Below are positions 7,092 through 15,205 of a DNA stretch of 57,894 bases, one piece after another. Made by a program: the position numbers and the translations under genes. Position 1 is the stretch's first letter. Each line of letters opens with the position of its first letter. The stretch covers positions 1 through 57,894 of the forward strand of contig QKAN01000144.1 in assembly GCA_003246365.1 (NCBI GenBank), read 5' to 3'. Source of the DNA: Clostridia bacterium (GTDB lineage: Bacteria; Bacillota; Clostridia; Christensenellales; CAG-138). The notes under the pieces were generated by a model, which worked only from the letters and a program-made list of their open reading frames with translations, did no database searches and was not told where the DNA came from.

Positions 7092-7838
7092 ATGAAAAGG
7101 GTATTAGGCAGCATCCGCCGCGCAGACGAGCGGTATCATATGATTGAAAACGGAGACAAGATCTGCGTCGGCGTTTCCGGTGGCAAAGATTCTCTCCTTC
7201 TGATGGAAGCGCTCAAGCTCTATCAGCGGTTTTCCTATACGAAGTTTGACGTAATCGCCGTTATGCTTGATCTGGGATTGAAAGAGCAGGACACATCGAA
7301 GATCAGCGAATTTGCCGAGCGAATCGGTATGGAATTCCAAGTGGAGAAAACCGACATCGGCAAAGTCGTATTCGAATATCGAGAGGAACGCAGCCCCTGC
7401 GCTCTCTGCGCAAAACTGCGGCGCGGCGCACTAAACACATATGCGGTCGAACACGGCTGCAATAAAGTTGCACTCGGACACAACCGCGAGGACGTGATAG
7501 AAACGTTCTTCATGAGCATGCTTTACGAGGGCAGAATCAACACGTTTGCGCCGGTGACGTATCTTTCCCGCCGGGATGTTACGGTCATCCGCCCGCTTAT
7601 TTTCCTGCCGGAGAAGCATGCGCTTTCCGTTGCGCGCGCGCGGGAATTGCCGATTTTACCGCCAAACTGCGATATCGCGGGACACACAAAGCGCGAAGAA
7701 GCAAAGCAGCTTGTGCAGCATATCGCGGGTCTTGTGCCGGACTTTGAGGAAAAGTTTATGCACGCCCTCTCGACGACGGAAACATACGGCCTCTGGGACA
7801 ACATGCGGCTCAAAGGCGACGAACGTCATAAACGATGA
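7092..7838 (+). CDS. TtcA/TilS-family PP-loop tRNA thiolation protein
   Basis: 248-residue PP-loop ATPase resembling TtcA, which makes 2-thiocytidine in tRNA. The ATP-binding loop is VGVSGGKDSLLLME (about residues 26-39). A CxxC pair (CALC, about residues 114-117) follows, the expected site for an Fe-S cluster in TtcA, along with the family phrase LGHNREDVIETFFMSMLYEG. I chose ATG 7092 because MKRVLGSIRRADERYHMI matches the usual N terminus of the family; the longer open frame upstream looks non-coding. There is no ribosome-binding site, and a -10 box ends 7 nt upstream, so the mRNA is probably leaderless. Shorter than E. coli TtcA; the exact modified base is uncertain. Confidence 0.88.
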   Translation: MKRVLGSIRRADERYHMIENGDKICVGVSGGKDSLLLMEALKLYQRFSYTKFDVIAVMLDLGLKEQDTSKISEFAERIGMEFQVEKTDIGKVVFEYREERSPCALCAKLRRGALNTYAVEHGCNKVALGHNREDVIETFFMSMLYEGRINTFAPVTYLSRRDVTVIRPLIFLPEKHALSVARARELPILPPNCDIAGHTKREEAKQLVQHIAGLVPDFEEKFMHALSTTETYGLWDNMRLKGDERHKR

Positions 7839-7923
7839 AGCAGTTCCGCGTGCAATAACATACTATGGCGCGGCTGGATCCAGGTGTAAGCTAAACAGAT
7901 ACAGCAACGAAATAATGTAATTG

Positions 7924-7950
7924 ACGCATTTCGACAAGCTATGCGTTTTT
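7924..7950 (+). terminator. Weak terminator after the TtcA-like gene
   Basis: ACGCAT (7924-7929) pairs with ATGCGT (7941-7946) around an 11-nt loop and runs into five T. The stem is only 6 bp. Confidence 0.35.
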
Positions 7951-7987
7951 CGTTGTACAATGGAGCATCGGTTTGAGGGTGAAGAAC

Positions 7988-8764
7988 GTGGATCGGTTTA
8001 ACTATAAGAAAACGACTGGCATTACGGCATTGTCCGCAAGCTTAAGCGACTTTCGATATAAGAAACACGCACATCAGGAATACGCAATCGGTGTTACACT
8101 GCGGGGTGCGCAACAATATCATCTCGACGGATCAACACAAACCTCCTATCAAAACGGCGTGATGCTTTTTCATCCCGAACAGCCGCATGACGGTATGTCG
8201 CGCGATGAGTCGGGCATTGATTACGTAATGCTGTATATTGAACCTGACATTTTTTTGGATGCGTTAAACAGAAAAAACCTGTTCTACTTCAAGGATTCTT
8301 TGGTTTATAACGACGCGCTTCGACAAAAGATCATGAAATTGTCTGCCGCAGTTTTAAGAGGAACGACCGCAGCGGCGTGTGATGATCTGTTGGTTTCTCT
8401 TGCGCGCGCATTTCAGCCGAATGTCGTCGATCCATACTTACATGAGGAAACGTTCATTCAAAAAACGAAAGAAATGATACACAACGTATCTTCCGGTGTG
8501 ATTTCCCTGGACGCGATCAGCGCGGAGCTGGAAGTTTCAAAATTTCAATTAATTCGCCTGTTTAAAGCCAGCGAAGGGATTACACCGTATCAATATTTTT
8601 TGAATTGCAAGGTGGAAAAAGCAAAACAGATCATAGAGGAGACAAAGGACGTCTATTCGGCTGTGGCGGGTTGCAGTTTTGTGGATTTAACGCATATGAA
8701 CAAACACTTTGTTTGCAGATATGGAATTACTCCGTTTGAATATCTGTCTTGCGTGAAGAACTAA
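7988..8764 (+). CDS. AraC-family transcriptional regulator
   Basis: About 258-residue regulator. The N-terminal half is a cupin-like effector domain (HAHQEYAIGVTLRGAQQYHLDG, then HPEQPHDG), the type that binds small molecules. The C-terminal about 100 residues hold two helix-turn-helix motifs: ISLDAISAELEVSKFQLIRL and the signature end ITPFEYL. I prefer GTG at 7988 because GAGGGTG (7975-7981) sits at the right distance; an in-frame TTG at 7973 would give five more residues but has no ribosome-binding site. It is followed 43 nt later by a DUF2000 gene, a common pairing for these regulators, so DUF2000 or its substrate may be the regulatory partner. Confidence 0.88.
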   Translation: MDRFNYKKTTGITALSASLSDFRYKKHAHQEYAIGVTLRGAQQYHLDGSTQTSYQNGVMLFHPEQPHDGMSRDESGIDYVMLYIEPDIFLDALNRKNLFYFKDSLVYNDALRQKIMKLSAAVLRGTTAAACDDLLVSLARAFQPNVVDPYLHEETFIQKTKEMIHNVSSGVISLDAISAELEVSKFQLIRLFKASEGITPYQYFLNCKVEKAKQIIEETKDVYSAVAGCSFVDLTHMNKHFVCRYGITPFEYLSCVKN

Positions 8765-8807
8765 AATAATCGGCGAATGCGAATTTGCCTGCGATAAGGA
8801 GAAGAGA

Positions 8808-9215
8808 ATGGATTTCGATACGAAGATTAAAATTGCATTGCGCGACGATTTGGAGATGTGGCAAAAGCTCAACGTAACAGCGTTTTTGATGACCGGAATA
8901 TCCGGCACGCAAAACATTATCGGTCAGCCGTATGTGGATAAGGACGGCGTTCAATATTTGCCGATGTCCCAACAACCCATTATGATTCATTCTGCGTCCG
9001 GCGCACAAATGCAGGAAATGCTACAGAAAGCGCTGACAAAGGACGTGGTCATTTCAATTTACACCGAGGAATTGTTTAAAACCTACAACGACGAAGATAA
9101 CCGCGCCATGATTGCGCAGTTTGCGACGCAGGATCTGAATTTGGTGGGGGTTGCTATTCGCGGAAACAAGAATCAGGTCGACAGATTGTTCAAGGGTTTT
9201 GATTTGCACAAGTGA
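8808..9215 (+). CDS. DUF2000-family protein
   Basis: 135-residue protein of the DUF2000 family, whose fold resembles peptidyl-tRNA hydrolase 2 but whose activity is not established. Recognised from the layout: KIKIALRDDLEMWQKLNVTAFL at the N terminus, GISGTQNIIGQPYVDKDG, PIMIHSASGAQMQEML, and the ending VGVAIRGNKNQVDRLFKGF. The start is supported by AAGGAGAAG (8796-8804). It lies behind the AraC regulator and is probably co-transcribed with it. Confidence 0.8.
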   Translation: MDFDTKIKIALRDDLEMWQKLNVTAFLMTGISGTQNIIGQPYVDKDGVQYLPMSQQPIMIHSASGAQMQEMLQKALTKDVVISIYTEELFKTYNDEDNRAMIAQFATQDLNLVGVAIRGNKNQVDRLFKGFDLHK

Positions 9216-9311
9216 CAATACCTGAGAAATCGAGACAAAATTGGCATTTGCGTATGTTCTAATAAAACAACTTTTCCGGAGACTCTCGTTTCGCTTTCAG
9301 CTTGAATAGAA

Positions 9312-9342
9312 TAAAAAAGAACCGGTCGCAAGACCGGTTCTG
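9312..9342 (-). terminator. Terminator of the rpsF-ssb-rpsR operon
   Basis: AGAACCGGTC-GCAA-GACCGGTTCT stem. On the minus strand the right arm runs into a T run (the A tract at 9313-9319), 40 nt after the rpsR stop. It may also stop transcripts from the DUF2000 side. Confidence 0.85.
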
Positions 9343-9381
9343 ATTCTGCTAAGTCCTCTATGGGGTGTGGTTTATGTTTGC

Positions 9382-9624
9382 TTAGTCTGCTACGTAAGGC
9401 AGCAGAGCGACGATGCGCGCGCGCTTAATGGCGATAGCAAGGTCGCGCTGATGCTTGGCGCACATGCCCGACATACGGCGGGGCATGATCTTGCCGCGCT
9501 CGGTAACGAATTTTTCAAGGGTACGGATATCCTTGTAATCAATCGTTGCGGCTTTATCGGCGCAGAACTTGCAAACCTTGCGGCGGCCACGTTTCATACG
9601 GGGACGCATTTTGCGGTCTTCCAT
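9382..9624 (-). CDS. rpsR: 30S ribosomal protein S18
   Basis: 80-residue S18, which binds next to S6 on the platform of the small subunit. Family phrases are [50 protein letters not shown] and [10 protein letters not shown]. It has the CxxC (KVCKFC) plus the C-x-x-H of the zinc-binding form of S18. It is the last gene of the rpsF-ssb-rpsR operon and is preceded by GGAGG (9635-9631 on the minus strand). Confidence 0.97.
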   Translation of the reverse strand: MEDRKMRPRMKRGRRKVCKFCADKAATIDYKDIRTLEKFVTERGKIMPRRMSGMCAKHQRDLAIAIKRARIVALLPYVAD

Positions 9625-9677
9625 GTTGCAAGCCTCCTAATCGAAATTTTTATGTCGCGGAAAATTCCGCGCGGTTG

Positions 9678-10091
9678 TTAAAAGGGAATGTCGTCAGACT
9701 GGATGTCGGTAAATCCGGCCATGTCCTGCGCGTTTTCTGCGCGGCTGGAAGGCGCGGTTCCGTCCTCCTGCTGTTTAGGCGAGAGGAATTCGACTTCATC
9801 CGCCTGCACGTCCAGAGACATGCGCGTTGTGCCGTCCTTCGCCTCATAGGTGCGCGCCTGAAGTTCACCGATGACGGCGACCTTGCGGCCCTTGCTGAGG
9901 TATCTGGCGCACGTTTCGCCAAGCTGACGCCAGGCGTTGATGCGGAAGAAGTCCGTCGGGCGCTCTCCGCCGGCTCCGCTTCCAAAGCGGCGGTTAACCG
10001 CGATGGTGAACGAGCAAACGGTGACGCCGTTTGGTGTGGAACGCACTTCCGGGTCATGCGTCAGGTTTCCGATGAGTGTGATTTTATTCAT
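9678..10091 (-). CDS. ssb: Single-stranded DNA-binding protein
   Basis: 137-residue SSB that coats single-stranded DNA in replication and repair. Residues 1-105 make the OB fold: NKITLIGNLTHDPEVRSTPNG, FFRINAWRQLGETCARYLSKG, VAVIGELQARTYEAKDG. A short polar linker leads to the acidic tip DDIPF that recruits partner proteins. Shorter than Bacillus SSB because the linker is short. It sits between rpsF and rpsR as in most Firmicutes. Confidence 0.97.
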   Translation of the reverse strand: MNKITLIGNLTHDPEVRSTPNGVTVCSFTIAVNRRFGSGAGGERPTDFFRINAWRQLGETCARYLSKGRKVAVIGELQARTYEAKDGTTRMSLDVQADEVEFLSPKQQEDGTAPSSRAENAQDMAGFTDIQSDDIPF

Positions 10092-10123
10092 GCTTCATCC
10101 ATCCTTTCGGCACTGCGGGTTCG

Positions 10124-10411
10124 TTACGCTTCCTTGCGTGTTACGAGATAGCGGAGAATCGCTTCGTCGATTTTAAAGTTACGCTCGAGTTCCTTGGGAA
10201 CCTCTGGCGCACAATTAAACGACATCAAGACGTAGTAACCCTCGGTGTTGTAATCGATGGGATACGCAAGACGTTTCTTGCCCCATTCATCGATTGCCGT
10301 TACTTCACCGCCGTTTGCTTCGACGATCCCTTTGAACTTTTCGACGGATGCTTTGTTGGCTTCCTCGTCCTGCTTGGGTACGATGATGTAAAGAGCTTCG
10401 TATTGATTCAT
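10124..10411 (-). CDS. rpsF: 30S ribosomal protein S6
   Basis: 95-residue S6, partner of S18 on the 30S platform. It shows the N-terminal strand MNQYEALYIIVPKQDEE, then VEKFKGIVEANGGEV, WGKKRLAYPIDYNTEGYYVLMSF, and the C-terminal LERNFKIDEAILRYLVTRK. First gene of the operon, with AAGGAGGTGAAATGA directly before the start. Its leader carries a hairpin that may be the S6:S18 autoregulatory site. Confidence 0.97.
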   Translation of the reverse strand: MNQYEALYIIVPKQDEEANKASVEKFKGIVEANGGEVTAIDEWGKKRLAYPIDYNTEGYYVLMSFNCAPEVPKELERNFKIDEAILRYLVTRKEA

Positions 10412-10440
10412 TCATTTCACCTCCTTATGGACTATTGGCC

Positions 10441-10457
10441 CGGCGTCTCATGCGCCG
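10441..10457 (-). promoter_or_regulatory. Hairpin in the rpsF leader, possible S6:S18 binding site
   Basis: CGGCG/CGCCG stem with a 7-nt loop inside the about 66-nt rpsF 5' leader, 30 nt before the start. Firmicute rpsF leaders carry an autoregulatory element with a bulged CCG; a CCG follows the stem here. Placement supports the idea, but the match is not demonstrated. Confidence 0.35.
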
Positions 10458-10482
10458 AGCAAGAAGGACGTTAGCGGAAGCG

Positions 10483-10511
10483 AGTATATCACAAGAAACC
10501 GCCTATTGCAA
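10483..10511 (-). promoter_or_regulatory. Promoter of the rpsF operon
   Basis: Minus strand: TTGCAA (10511-10506), 17-bp spacer, TATACT (10488-10483), with TGA just before the -10 giving an extended -10 element. The adjacent 10512-10634 holds nothing I recognise. Confidence 0.8.
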
Positions 10512-10634
10512 GTGGGATTGTGCCGGAAAGGCGGATTGTTCGTCGCAGAAACGAATAACAATCAAGAATATATCCGGCCGTTGGCGACACTGAGTTTTTA
10601 TGTTGAAATAAGTGCAACGCATTTAAAACCAAAT

Positions 10635-12293
10635 CTATCGATTTTTACACCGTTGAGAATACTGTTGAATGCGTTCTCCTGTGTTTACAAGCCCCAGTGC
10701 GGCGTACGGAAACATCATGACAAAATAGAGCAGCGTATATTGCGACTTTGCTTCAAATAACAGATGATACAGAAATCCGCCAAGAATCAGCAACGGCAGC
10801 AGCGCGACCGCCGCGCGCGACCCGACGGCAGAAGGGGTAGCCGATTCATTTTCTTTGCCGCGGAATCGTTTGCCGAACAGCAGAGAGAGCATGCCGACAC
10901 CAAACGCTGCGTAGATGAGTGTATTTTCGTGCTCGAACCATGTTGCGAAAAAGTCGCCGAGGGTTCCGCCGTATACGTTCTCCGCAAATGCGGGCAGCGC
11001 CGACTGGTGCTCCTTTACTTCGCTGACCCAGATGCTTTCAAACGAAGGCTCGTTCCACTGACTGAGTGTTTTCTGCAGCAAAAATTGGCCAAGATAACCG
11101 GGATCGGCGGAAAACGCGTCCAGTCGAACCGCCAGATCTTCGGCAATCTGCTGTTTTGCCGCATCCGTGTCCCAGCCGGATTGCTTTAGGATGGAATAGG
11201 AATATTGGTTATACCAGCCCGGTGCGCGGGTGGATTCCGAAAGGCCCATGACGAGCCAAGCTGTTTGCGGCGTACCGGCACCAAGCGAAACGTCTGCGCG
11301 CTGCTCGTATTCTGCCTGAACGGCGCGCGTCAGCAGCAGCGGCGCGAGGACAACCGCGGCGCAACAGACGAGTTTTGCCGCGCGAAAGCGCTCCGGCAAA
11401 CTGACAAGCAGCGTGATTGCGATGGCAGCCACGCCGATCCAGCTGTTGCTCTTGAGAAGGACACTGATGGCGCAGAGCACCACGATGCCGAACACAAGCC
11501 GCCCCCTGCCGCCGTTGAGCAGCCGGATTGTCAAAACGCAGGCCCAGAGCATCGCTGCAAAACCGGGCAGGTTGCCATATAGAAAAGAAGTAAACAAAAT
11601 CGGCTGCGGACAGAGCGCAAGCAGTAGTGCGGTCATAAGAGCAACGCGCCGATCTGAAAAAAGCTGCTCGCACAGCGCGACAAGCGCGACTTCGCCCGCC
11701 GCGAGGGAAGCGGCATTGACCAGCCAGAGCGCCGTATACGCCCCGTCCCCGAACAGCCGGAAAAACGGCTCGTAAAACGCGACGAGGCCGAGCTGATAGG
11801 GGAACATCTGAAAATACTGTAGTTTCGAGCGAAAGAAAGAAAAATCGCCCGCTGCGGCAAGTCGGGCGGCTTCCACCACGCGCGCGGAATCTGCCTCCGG
11901 TATCGAACAGACGGAAAGCGCCCAAATGCAACTTAAACCGAACACCCAGACCGCGAGGACAATTTTGGCAACGCGGGTTTGATTGCGTCCGACCGTGCGG
12001 GTAAAACGGGAAAGCGCATACGCGATCAATCCGAACAACCCCAGCAGGATGATGGCGTTAAAAATTGCGGAATCCGATAAAAACAGGATATGCTCTTTGC
12101 GGAAGTTTTTCGGGTCGATTACGCTGGTTTGCAGAATACTTGCGATCGCGAGAAAACCGGCGACGGCAAACAAAAGCGCATAGACCGCGCCTGCAGAAAA
12201 AGATGCGGTGCGGCTGAAACGCAATTGGTTGCGGGAAAGGTTGGAGTAAGGTTTCATTGTAAATCCCAATTCTTTTTCGTTGACGATAATCAT
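10635..12293 (-). CDS. Polytopic membrane protein, probable lipid-linked-sugar glycosyltransferase (GT-C/PMT-like)
   Basis: 552 residues with about ten to twelve hydrophobic segments from residue 35 onward. An extracytoplasmic loop after the second segment carries SIPEADSARVVEAARLAAAG and LQYFQMFPYQLGLVAF, the place where GT-C enzymes have their catalytic acidic residue. The pattern recalls the Dol-P-Man/ArnT-type mannosyltransferase superfamily (GT39/GT83-like), which move sugars from lipid carriers on the outer face of the membrane. A large soluble loop (about 330-450) with WNEPSFESIWVSE lies before the last helices. The start is uncertain: ATG 12293 or ATG 12257, neither with a strong ribosome-binding site. 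Substrate unknown. Confidence 0.75.
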   Translation of the reverse strand: MIIVNEKELGFTMKPYSNLSRNQLRFSRTASFSAGAVYALLFAVAGFLAIASILQTSVIDPKNFRKEHILFLSDSAIFNAIILLGLFGLIAYALSRFTRTVGRNQTRVAKIVLAVWVFGLSCIWALSVCSIPEADSARVVEAARLAAAGDFSFFRSKLQYFQMFPYQLGLVAFYEPFFRLFGDGAYTALWLVNAASLAAGEVALVALCEQLFSDRRVALMTALLLALCPQPILFTSFLYGNLPGFAAMLWACVLTIRLLNGGRGRLVFGIVVLCAISVLLKSNSWIGVAAIAITLLVSLPERFRAAKLVCCAAVVLAPLLLTRAVQAEYEQRADVSLGAGTPQTAWLVMGLSESTRAPGWYNQYSYSILKQSGWDTDAAKQQIAEDLAVRLDAFSADPGYLGQFLLQKTLSQWNEPSFESIWVSEVKEHQSALPAFAENVYGGTLGDFFATWFEHENTLIYAAFGVGMLSLLFGKRFRGKENESATPSAVGSRAAVALLPLLILGGFLYHLLFEAKSQYTLLYFVMMFPYAALGLVNTGERIQQYSQRCKNR

Positions 12294-12304
12294 ACTGCTT
12301 CAAA

Positions 12305-12347
12305 CAAAAAACGGGAGCGCGGTCAAATAGACCGTCCCCCCGTTTTT
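12305..12347. terminator. Terminator in the spacer between the PepV and membrane-glycosyltransferase genes
   Basis: AAAAAACGGG at the left pairs with CCCGTTTTTT at the right, with an inner GGTC/GACC stem. Both strands end in a T run. It stands between pepV (stop at 12374, minus) and the next minus-strand gene. Confidence 0.8.
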
Positions 12348-12373
12348 TTGCGTTTTAGTGTTAGTTCGGCGGG

Positions 12374-13717
12374 TTACTCTCCTGCCAACCGCTTGATCGC
12401 CTCCGCGATGAGGCGCGTGTCGAAGCGGACGCTCTCGATGGTGCAGGATTCGTCCGGCATATGCGCCTGCGCGGCTTCGCCTTCCGGTTCAACCCCGAAC
12501 GCAACCGCGTTTTCAAACGAGCGCGCATAGGTTCCGCCGCCGATAGAGAGCGGTTCGGCTTTTTTACCCGTCGCTTCCGAATAAACGGAAAGCAGCGTTT
12601 TGACCAGTTCGCAATTCGGGTCGATGAAATGACCCTTGGAGATTTTCTGGTAGGTGCGCGTAAAACCGATCTGGTTGAACTTTTCATCCAACACGTCGAG
12701 CAGATGCTCCGGTGTGACGCTGAAGGGGAAACGGCAGTCCAGTGTGATGGAAACCTGATCTTCGCCCCATTCGATCATGTTTGCAGAAAGCGTGAGCCGC
12801 CCGGATTCGTCGGTTACGTCGAGGCCGAATGCTTCGCCGTGCTGGTCAAACCCAAGCAGCGCGGCAAGCGACGACGCGGTTGCGAGGTCTTCTGCGTTCA
12901 GCGGTTGTTCCTTGAGCGCATCCAGCAGCGCAAGCAGCGCGTTTTGCGCGTCCTGCGGGGTGGAGGCGTGTCCGGCTCTGCCGACCGCACGCAGTTCGCC
13001 TTCCGTTCCGGAGAGCAGCATGCCTTGCTTTGCTTCCACCGGTTCGGGCGTAAAGGGCAGGCTGGCGACTGCTTCGCCCGGTATTACGTTCGGCGCGGTG
13101 CCGCAGGAAATGCGCACTTCGCTGCCAGTAAGTTTTTTCACATAGGTTGTTTGCCCAATGTTTTTTTCGGAGTTGATCACCGGATATTGTCCGTCCGGCG
13201 TGAACGCCATCGTGGGTTCCGGTTCGGTTTGTTTATAGCGGTCAACACAGCTCCAGCCGCGCTCTTCGTCGCATCCTAAAAAGATACGTACGCGCCGCTT
13301 GAGCGGAACGCCCGCTTCTTTGATTGCCTTAAGCGCATAGAGCGAGGAGACGGCGGGGCCTTTGTCGTCCATAACGCCGCGGCCGAGAAGTCGTCCGTCC
13401 CGCCGCGTGAGCGCAAAGGGTTCGCAGGTCCAGCCTGTGCCCGCGGGCACAACGTCCAGATGCGCCATGATCATGAGCGTTTCTTCCGCGTCGCCGTAGT
13501 CGATTACGCCGCAATATCCGTCCAGCGAGCGGGCGGAAAAGCCCATTTCGCTTGCGAGGTTCAGCGTATATTCCAATGCGTTGTGAATATGCCGCCCCAG
13601 CGGCATGCCTTCTTCCGGTTCGCCCTGGGATACGCTCGGAAACGCGATCAGTTTTCCGAGGGAATCCAGCTGTTCGTCAAAATTTTTATCGATCAGATCG
13701 TAATAGTTTGGTTCCAT
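12374..13717 (-). CDS. pepV: M20-family dipeptidase PepV
   Basis: 447-residue zinc dipeptidase of the M20A family, which cleaves a wide range of dipeptides in the cytoplasm. Metal ligands appear in order: H of MAHLDVVPAG with the catalytic Asp two residues on, the bridging Asp in GVMDDKGP, the EE pair of GCDEERGW, the Asp of TPDGQYPV, and the late His in AQAHMPDE. The lid domain between about residues 180 and 380 contains the substrate-binding GRAGHAS. Length is slightly short for PepV (about 465). Promoter TTGCAT-17-TATGAT lies upstream. Confidence 0.93.
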   Translation of the reverse strand: MEPNYYDLIDKNFDEQLDSLGKLIAFPSVSQGEPEEGMPLGRHIHNALEYTLNLASEMGFSARSLDGYCGVIDYGDAEETLMIMAHLDVVPAGTGWTCEPFALTRRDGRLLGRGVMDDKGPAVSSLYALKAIKEAGVPLKRRVRIFLGCDEERGWSCVDRYKQTEPEPTMAFTPDGQYPVINSEKNIGQTTYVKKLTGSEVRISCGTAPNVIPGEAVASLPFTPEPVEAKQGMLLSGTEGELRAVGRAGHASTPQDAQNALLALLDALKEQPLNAEDLATASSLAALLGFDQHGEAFGLDVTDESGRLTLSANMIEWGEDQVSITLDCRFPFSVTPEHLLDVLDEKFNQIGFTRTYQKISKGHFIDPNCELVKTLLSVYSEATGKKAEPLSIGGGTYARSFENAVAFGVEPEGEAAQAHMPDESCTIESVRFDTRLIAEAIKRLAGE

Positions 13718-13761
13718 ATGCTCTTATTAAGCCTCCGTTTGTCGGTTTCTCAACTGCATCT

Positions 13762-13790
13762 ATCATAGCCGCAGAGGGGGCAAAATGCAA
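13762..13790 (-). promoter_or_regulatory. Promoter of pepV
   Basis: Minus strand TTGCAT (13790-13785), 17-bp spacer, TATGAT (13767-13762). Confidence 0.65.
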
Positions 13791-13804
13791 GCCGCGTAGC
13801 GGCG

Positions 13805-13833
13805 TTGACAATTTTGTGTGGCGTTGATACCAT
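13805..13833 (+). promoter_or_regulatory. Promoter of the gene at 13841
   Basis: TTGACA (13805-13810), 17-bp spacer, TACCAT (13828-13833). The -10 ends 7 nt before the ATG, so the mRNA would have no leader. Confidence 0.55.
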
Positions 13834-13840
13834 TTGGATT

Positions 13841-14278
13841 ATGGAACAAAGTAAGCAGACGATAACCCAAACGCTTCCTTCCGGAAAACGGATCACGATC
13901 ACGCTCGACCGGGAAGAATCCCAGCGCGCTTTGCAGCGCGGGGAAATTGCGGTTTATGATGACCGGTTTACGCCCGATCCTTCGTTTCGGGTGTTGCGAT
14001 CGTGCGATATCCGCAACAAGCGGCTGCGGCGCGAAGTTTTAGCCGCGTTGATAGCCTACGATGCAGACTATCCTTCCGAACCGCGCTGGCACCGGACGCT
14101 GCCTTCGCTGGAGCGGGAATGGCTCGCGCATAACTTTGCGTACCGTGTCGGCTTTTTGCGGAGCCGCGCACAGGATGTCGATCTAGATAACCACGCGGAA
14201 GGGAAAGGTGCGTTTCGATATTTTATGAAAAGCGCATGGGAAGTTGTTTTCGGATATCTCCGACCGAAAAAGCATTGA
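13841..14278 (+). CDS. Conserved-looking hypothetical protein (145 aa)
   Basis: Function not recognised. The soluble protein begins with a short basic/polar region (LPSGKRITITLDREESQRAL), then carries the charged segment RFTPDPSFRVLRSCDIRNKR, and ends with a W/H-rich part: RWHRTLPSLEREWLAHNFAY, RSRAQDVDLDNHAEG. Tails of the form ExxWxxHNxxY followed by DVDLD occur in clostridial hypothetical proteins. No signal peptide; the last stretch (WEVVFGYL) is mildly hydrophobic. I chose ATG 13841 over a longer open frame upstream because a TTGACA promoter covers that region. It has no ribosome-binding site. Confidence 0.7.
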   Translation: MEQSKQTITQTLPSGKRITITLDREESQRALQRGEIAVYDDRFTPDPSFRVLRSCDIRNKRLRREVLAALIAYDADYPSEPRWHRTLPSLEREWLAHNFAYRVGFLRSRAQDVDLDNHAEGKGAFRYFMKSAWEVVFGYLRPKKH

Positions 14279-14301
14279 ATAAATTTGAAAAAAAGCAAGC
14301 A

Positions 14302-14325
14302 AAAAGACGGCATTTGCCGTCTTTT
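14302..14325. terminator. Bidirectional terminator
   Basis: AAAAGACGGCA/TGCCGTCTTTT stem with a 2-nt loop between the convergent genes ending at 14278 (+) and 14340 (-). Confidence 0.85.
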
Positions 14326-14339
14326 ATTGATTTCGTTGC

Positions 14340-15125
14340 CTACTGGAATAATATTGTAATCAACAGGGTGGAGATCGTGATGACTCCGTTGAGCAGATTG
14401 TGCGCGAGCATTGGACCGATGATGCTCTTTGTCCGCACGAGCAGCCAGCCGTAGAATGTTCCGAATAGCACGCACGTTGCCAGCTGGGCGGGAACCAGGG
14501 TAGTGATAGAAAATGGATCGAGCGTATAACCGACGTGCGCGAGCGTGAAGATCAGCGTTGAGCACACAACGGCAATGATCTTCGCAGAAGATTCTTTTTT
14601 TATGAACGTCCGGAATACAAATATCATCGGCGGTATGACCATTGCACGGAACAAGATTTCTTCGCTTGTACCGGAGAGCAAAATTTCAAACAAAAAATTG
14701 CCGATGACGTTGCGCGTTGTCAGGGGATAGGGGAACGATCCGTTTAAACCAAAGTACTTTGTCAGTACATATGTCAGAACAAATTGAATCACAAACCAGA
14801 TAGCGCAAAACAACAGAACGCTCCGCATTGAAAAACGGAGTTCGTTTTTGTTGAATCCGAACGCCGTTAGTTTTTTGCGGAAAACAAGAGAGAGCAGCAC
14901 AATGACGAGAAGGGCGGCAATCGCCTGGAATACATGGTGAATCGAAATCACCAGATAGCTTTGATCGGGGTCAAGTCGCATCAGCGACGCCGCGCAGCGC
15001 TCCGCTAGATGATAAGACGCGCTGCTGATGACGGAAGTCAGCGCAAAAAGCGCGACGGTCAACAGCGGAACGGTCAGCCAAAGCAAGTATCGTACAGCAC
15101 GCTGATTCAGTGGTTTTGACTCCAT
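14340..15125 (-). CDS. CPBP-family intramembrane metalloprotease (Rce1-like)
   Basis: 261-residue membrane protein with about eight hydrophobic segments. The three CPBP motifs are visible: SEEILFR (EExxxR, motif 1, about residue 154), a lone His in FTLAHVGY (motif 2), and HNLLNG near the C terminus (motif 3). These form the glutamate/histidine active site inside the membrane. In Firmicutes the family is often tied to bacteriocin self-immunity or processing of small secreted peptides; no peptide precursor is seen next to it here. The start is backed by AAAGGA 6 nt upstream. Confidence 0.9.
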   Translation of the reverse strand: MESKPLNQRAVRYLLWLTVPLLTVALFALTSVISSASYHLAERCAASLMRLDPDQSYLVISIHHVFQAIAALLVIVLLSLVFRKKLTAFGFNKNELRFSMRSVLLFCAIWFVIQFVLTYVLTKYFGLNGSFPYPLTTRNVIGNFLFEILLSGTSEEILFRAMVIPPMIFVFRTFIKKESSAKIIAVVCSTLIFTLAHVGYTLDPFSITTLVPAQLATCVLFGTFYGWLLVRTKSIIGPMLAHNLLNGVITISTLLITILFQ

Positions 15126-15162
15126 TTTTTCCTTTCGCGCGTTTGTCGCAACGCCGGTTCAT

Positions 15163-15190
15163 AAAAAACCGCCGCACAAGGCGACGGTTG
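15163..15190 (-). terminator. Terminator of the HD-domain gene
   Basis: Minus strand AACCGTCGC/GCGGCGGTT stem with one G-T pair and a TTTTTT tail. Confidence 0.8.
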
Positions 15191-15205
15191 AACTTTGATT
15201 AGATA

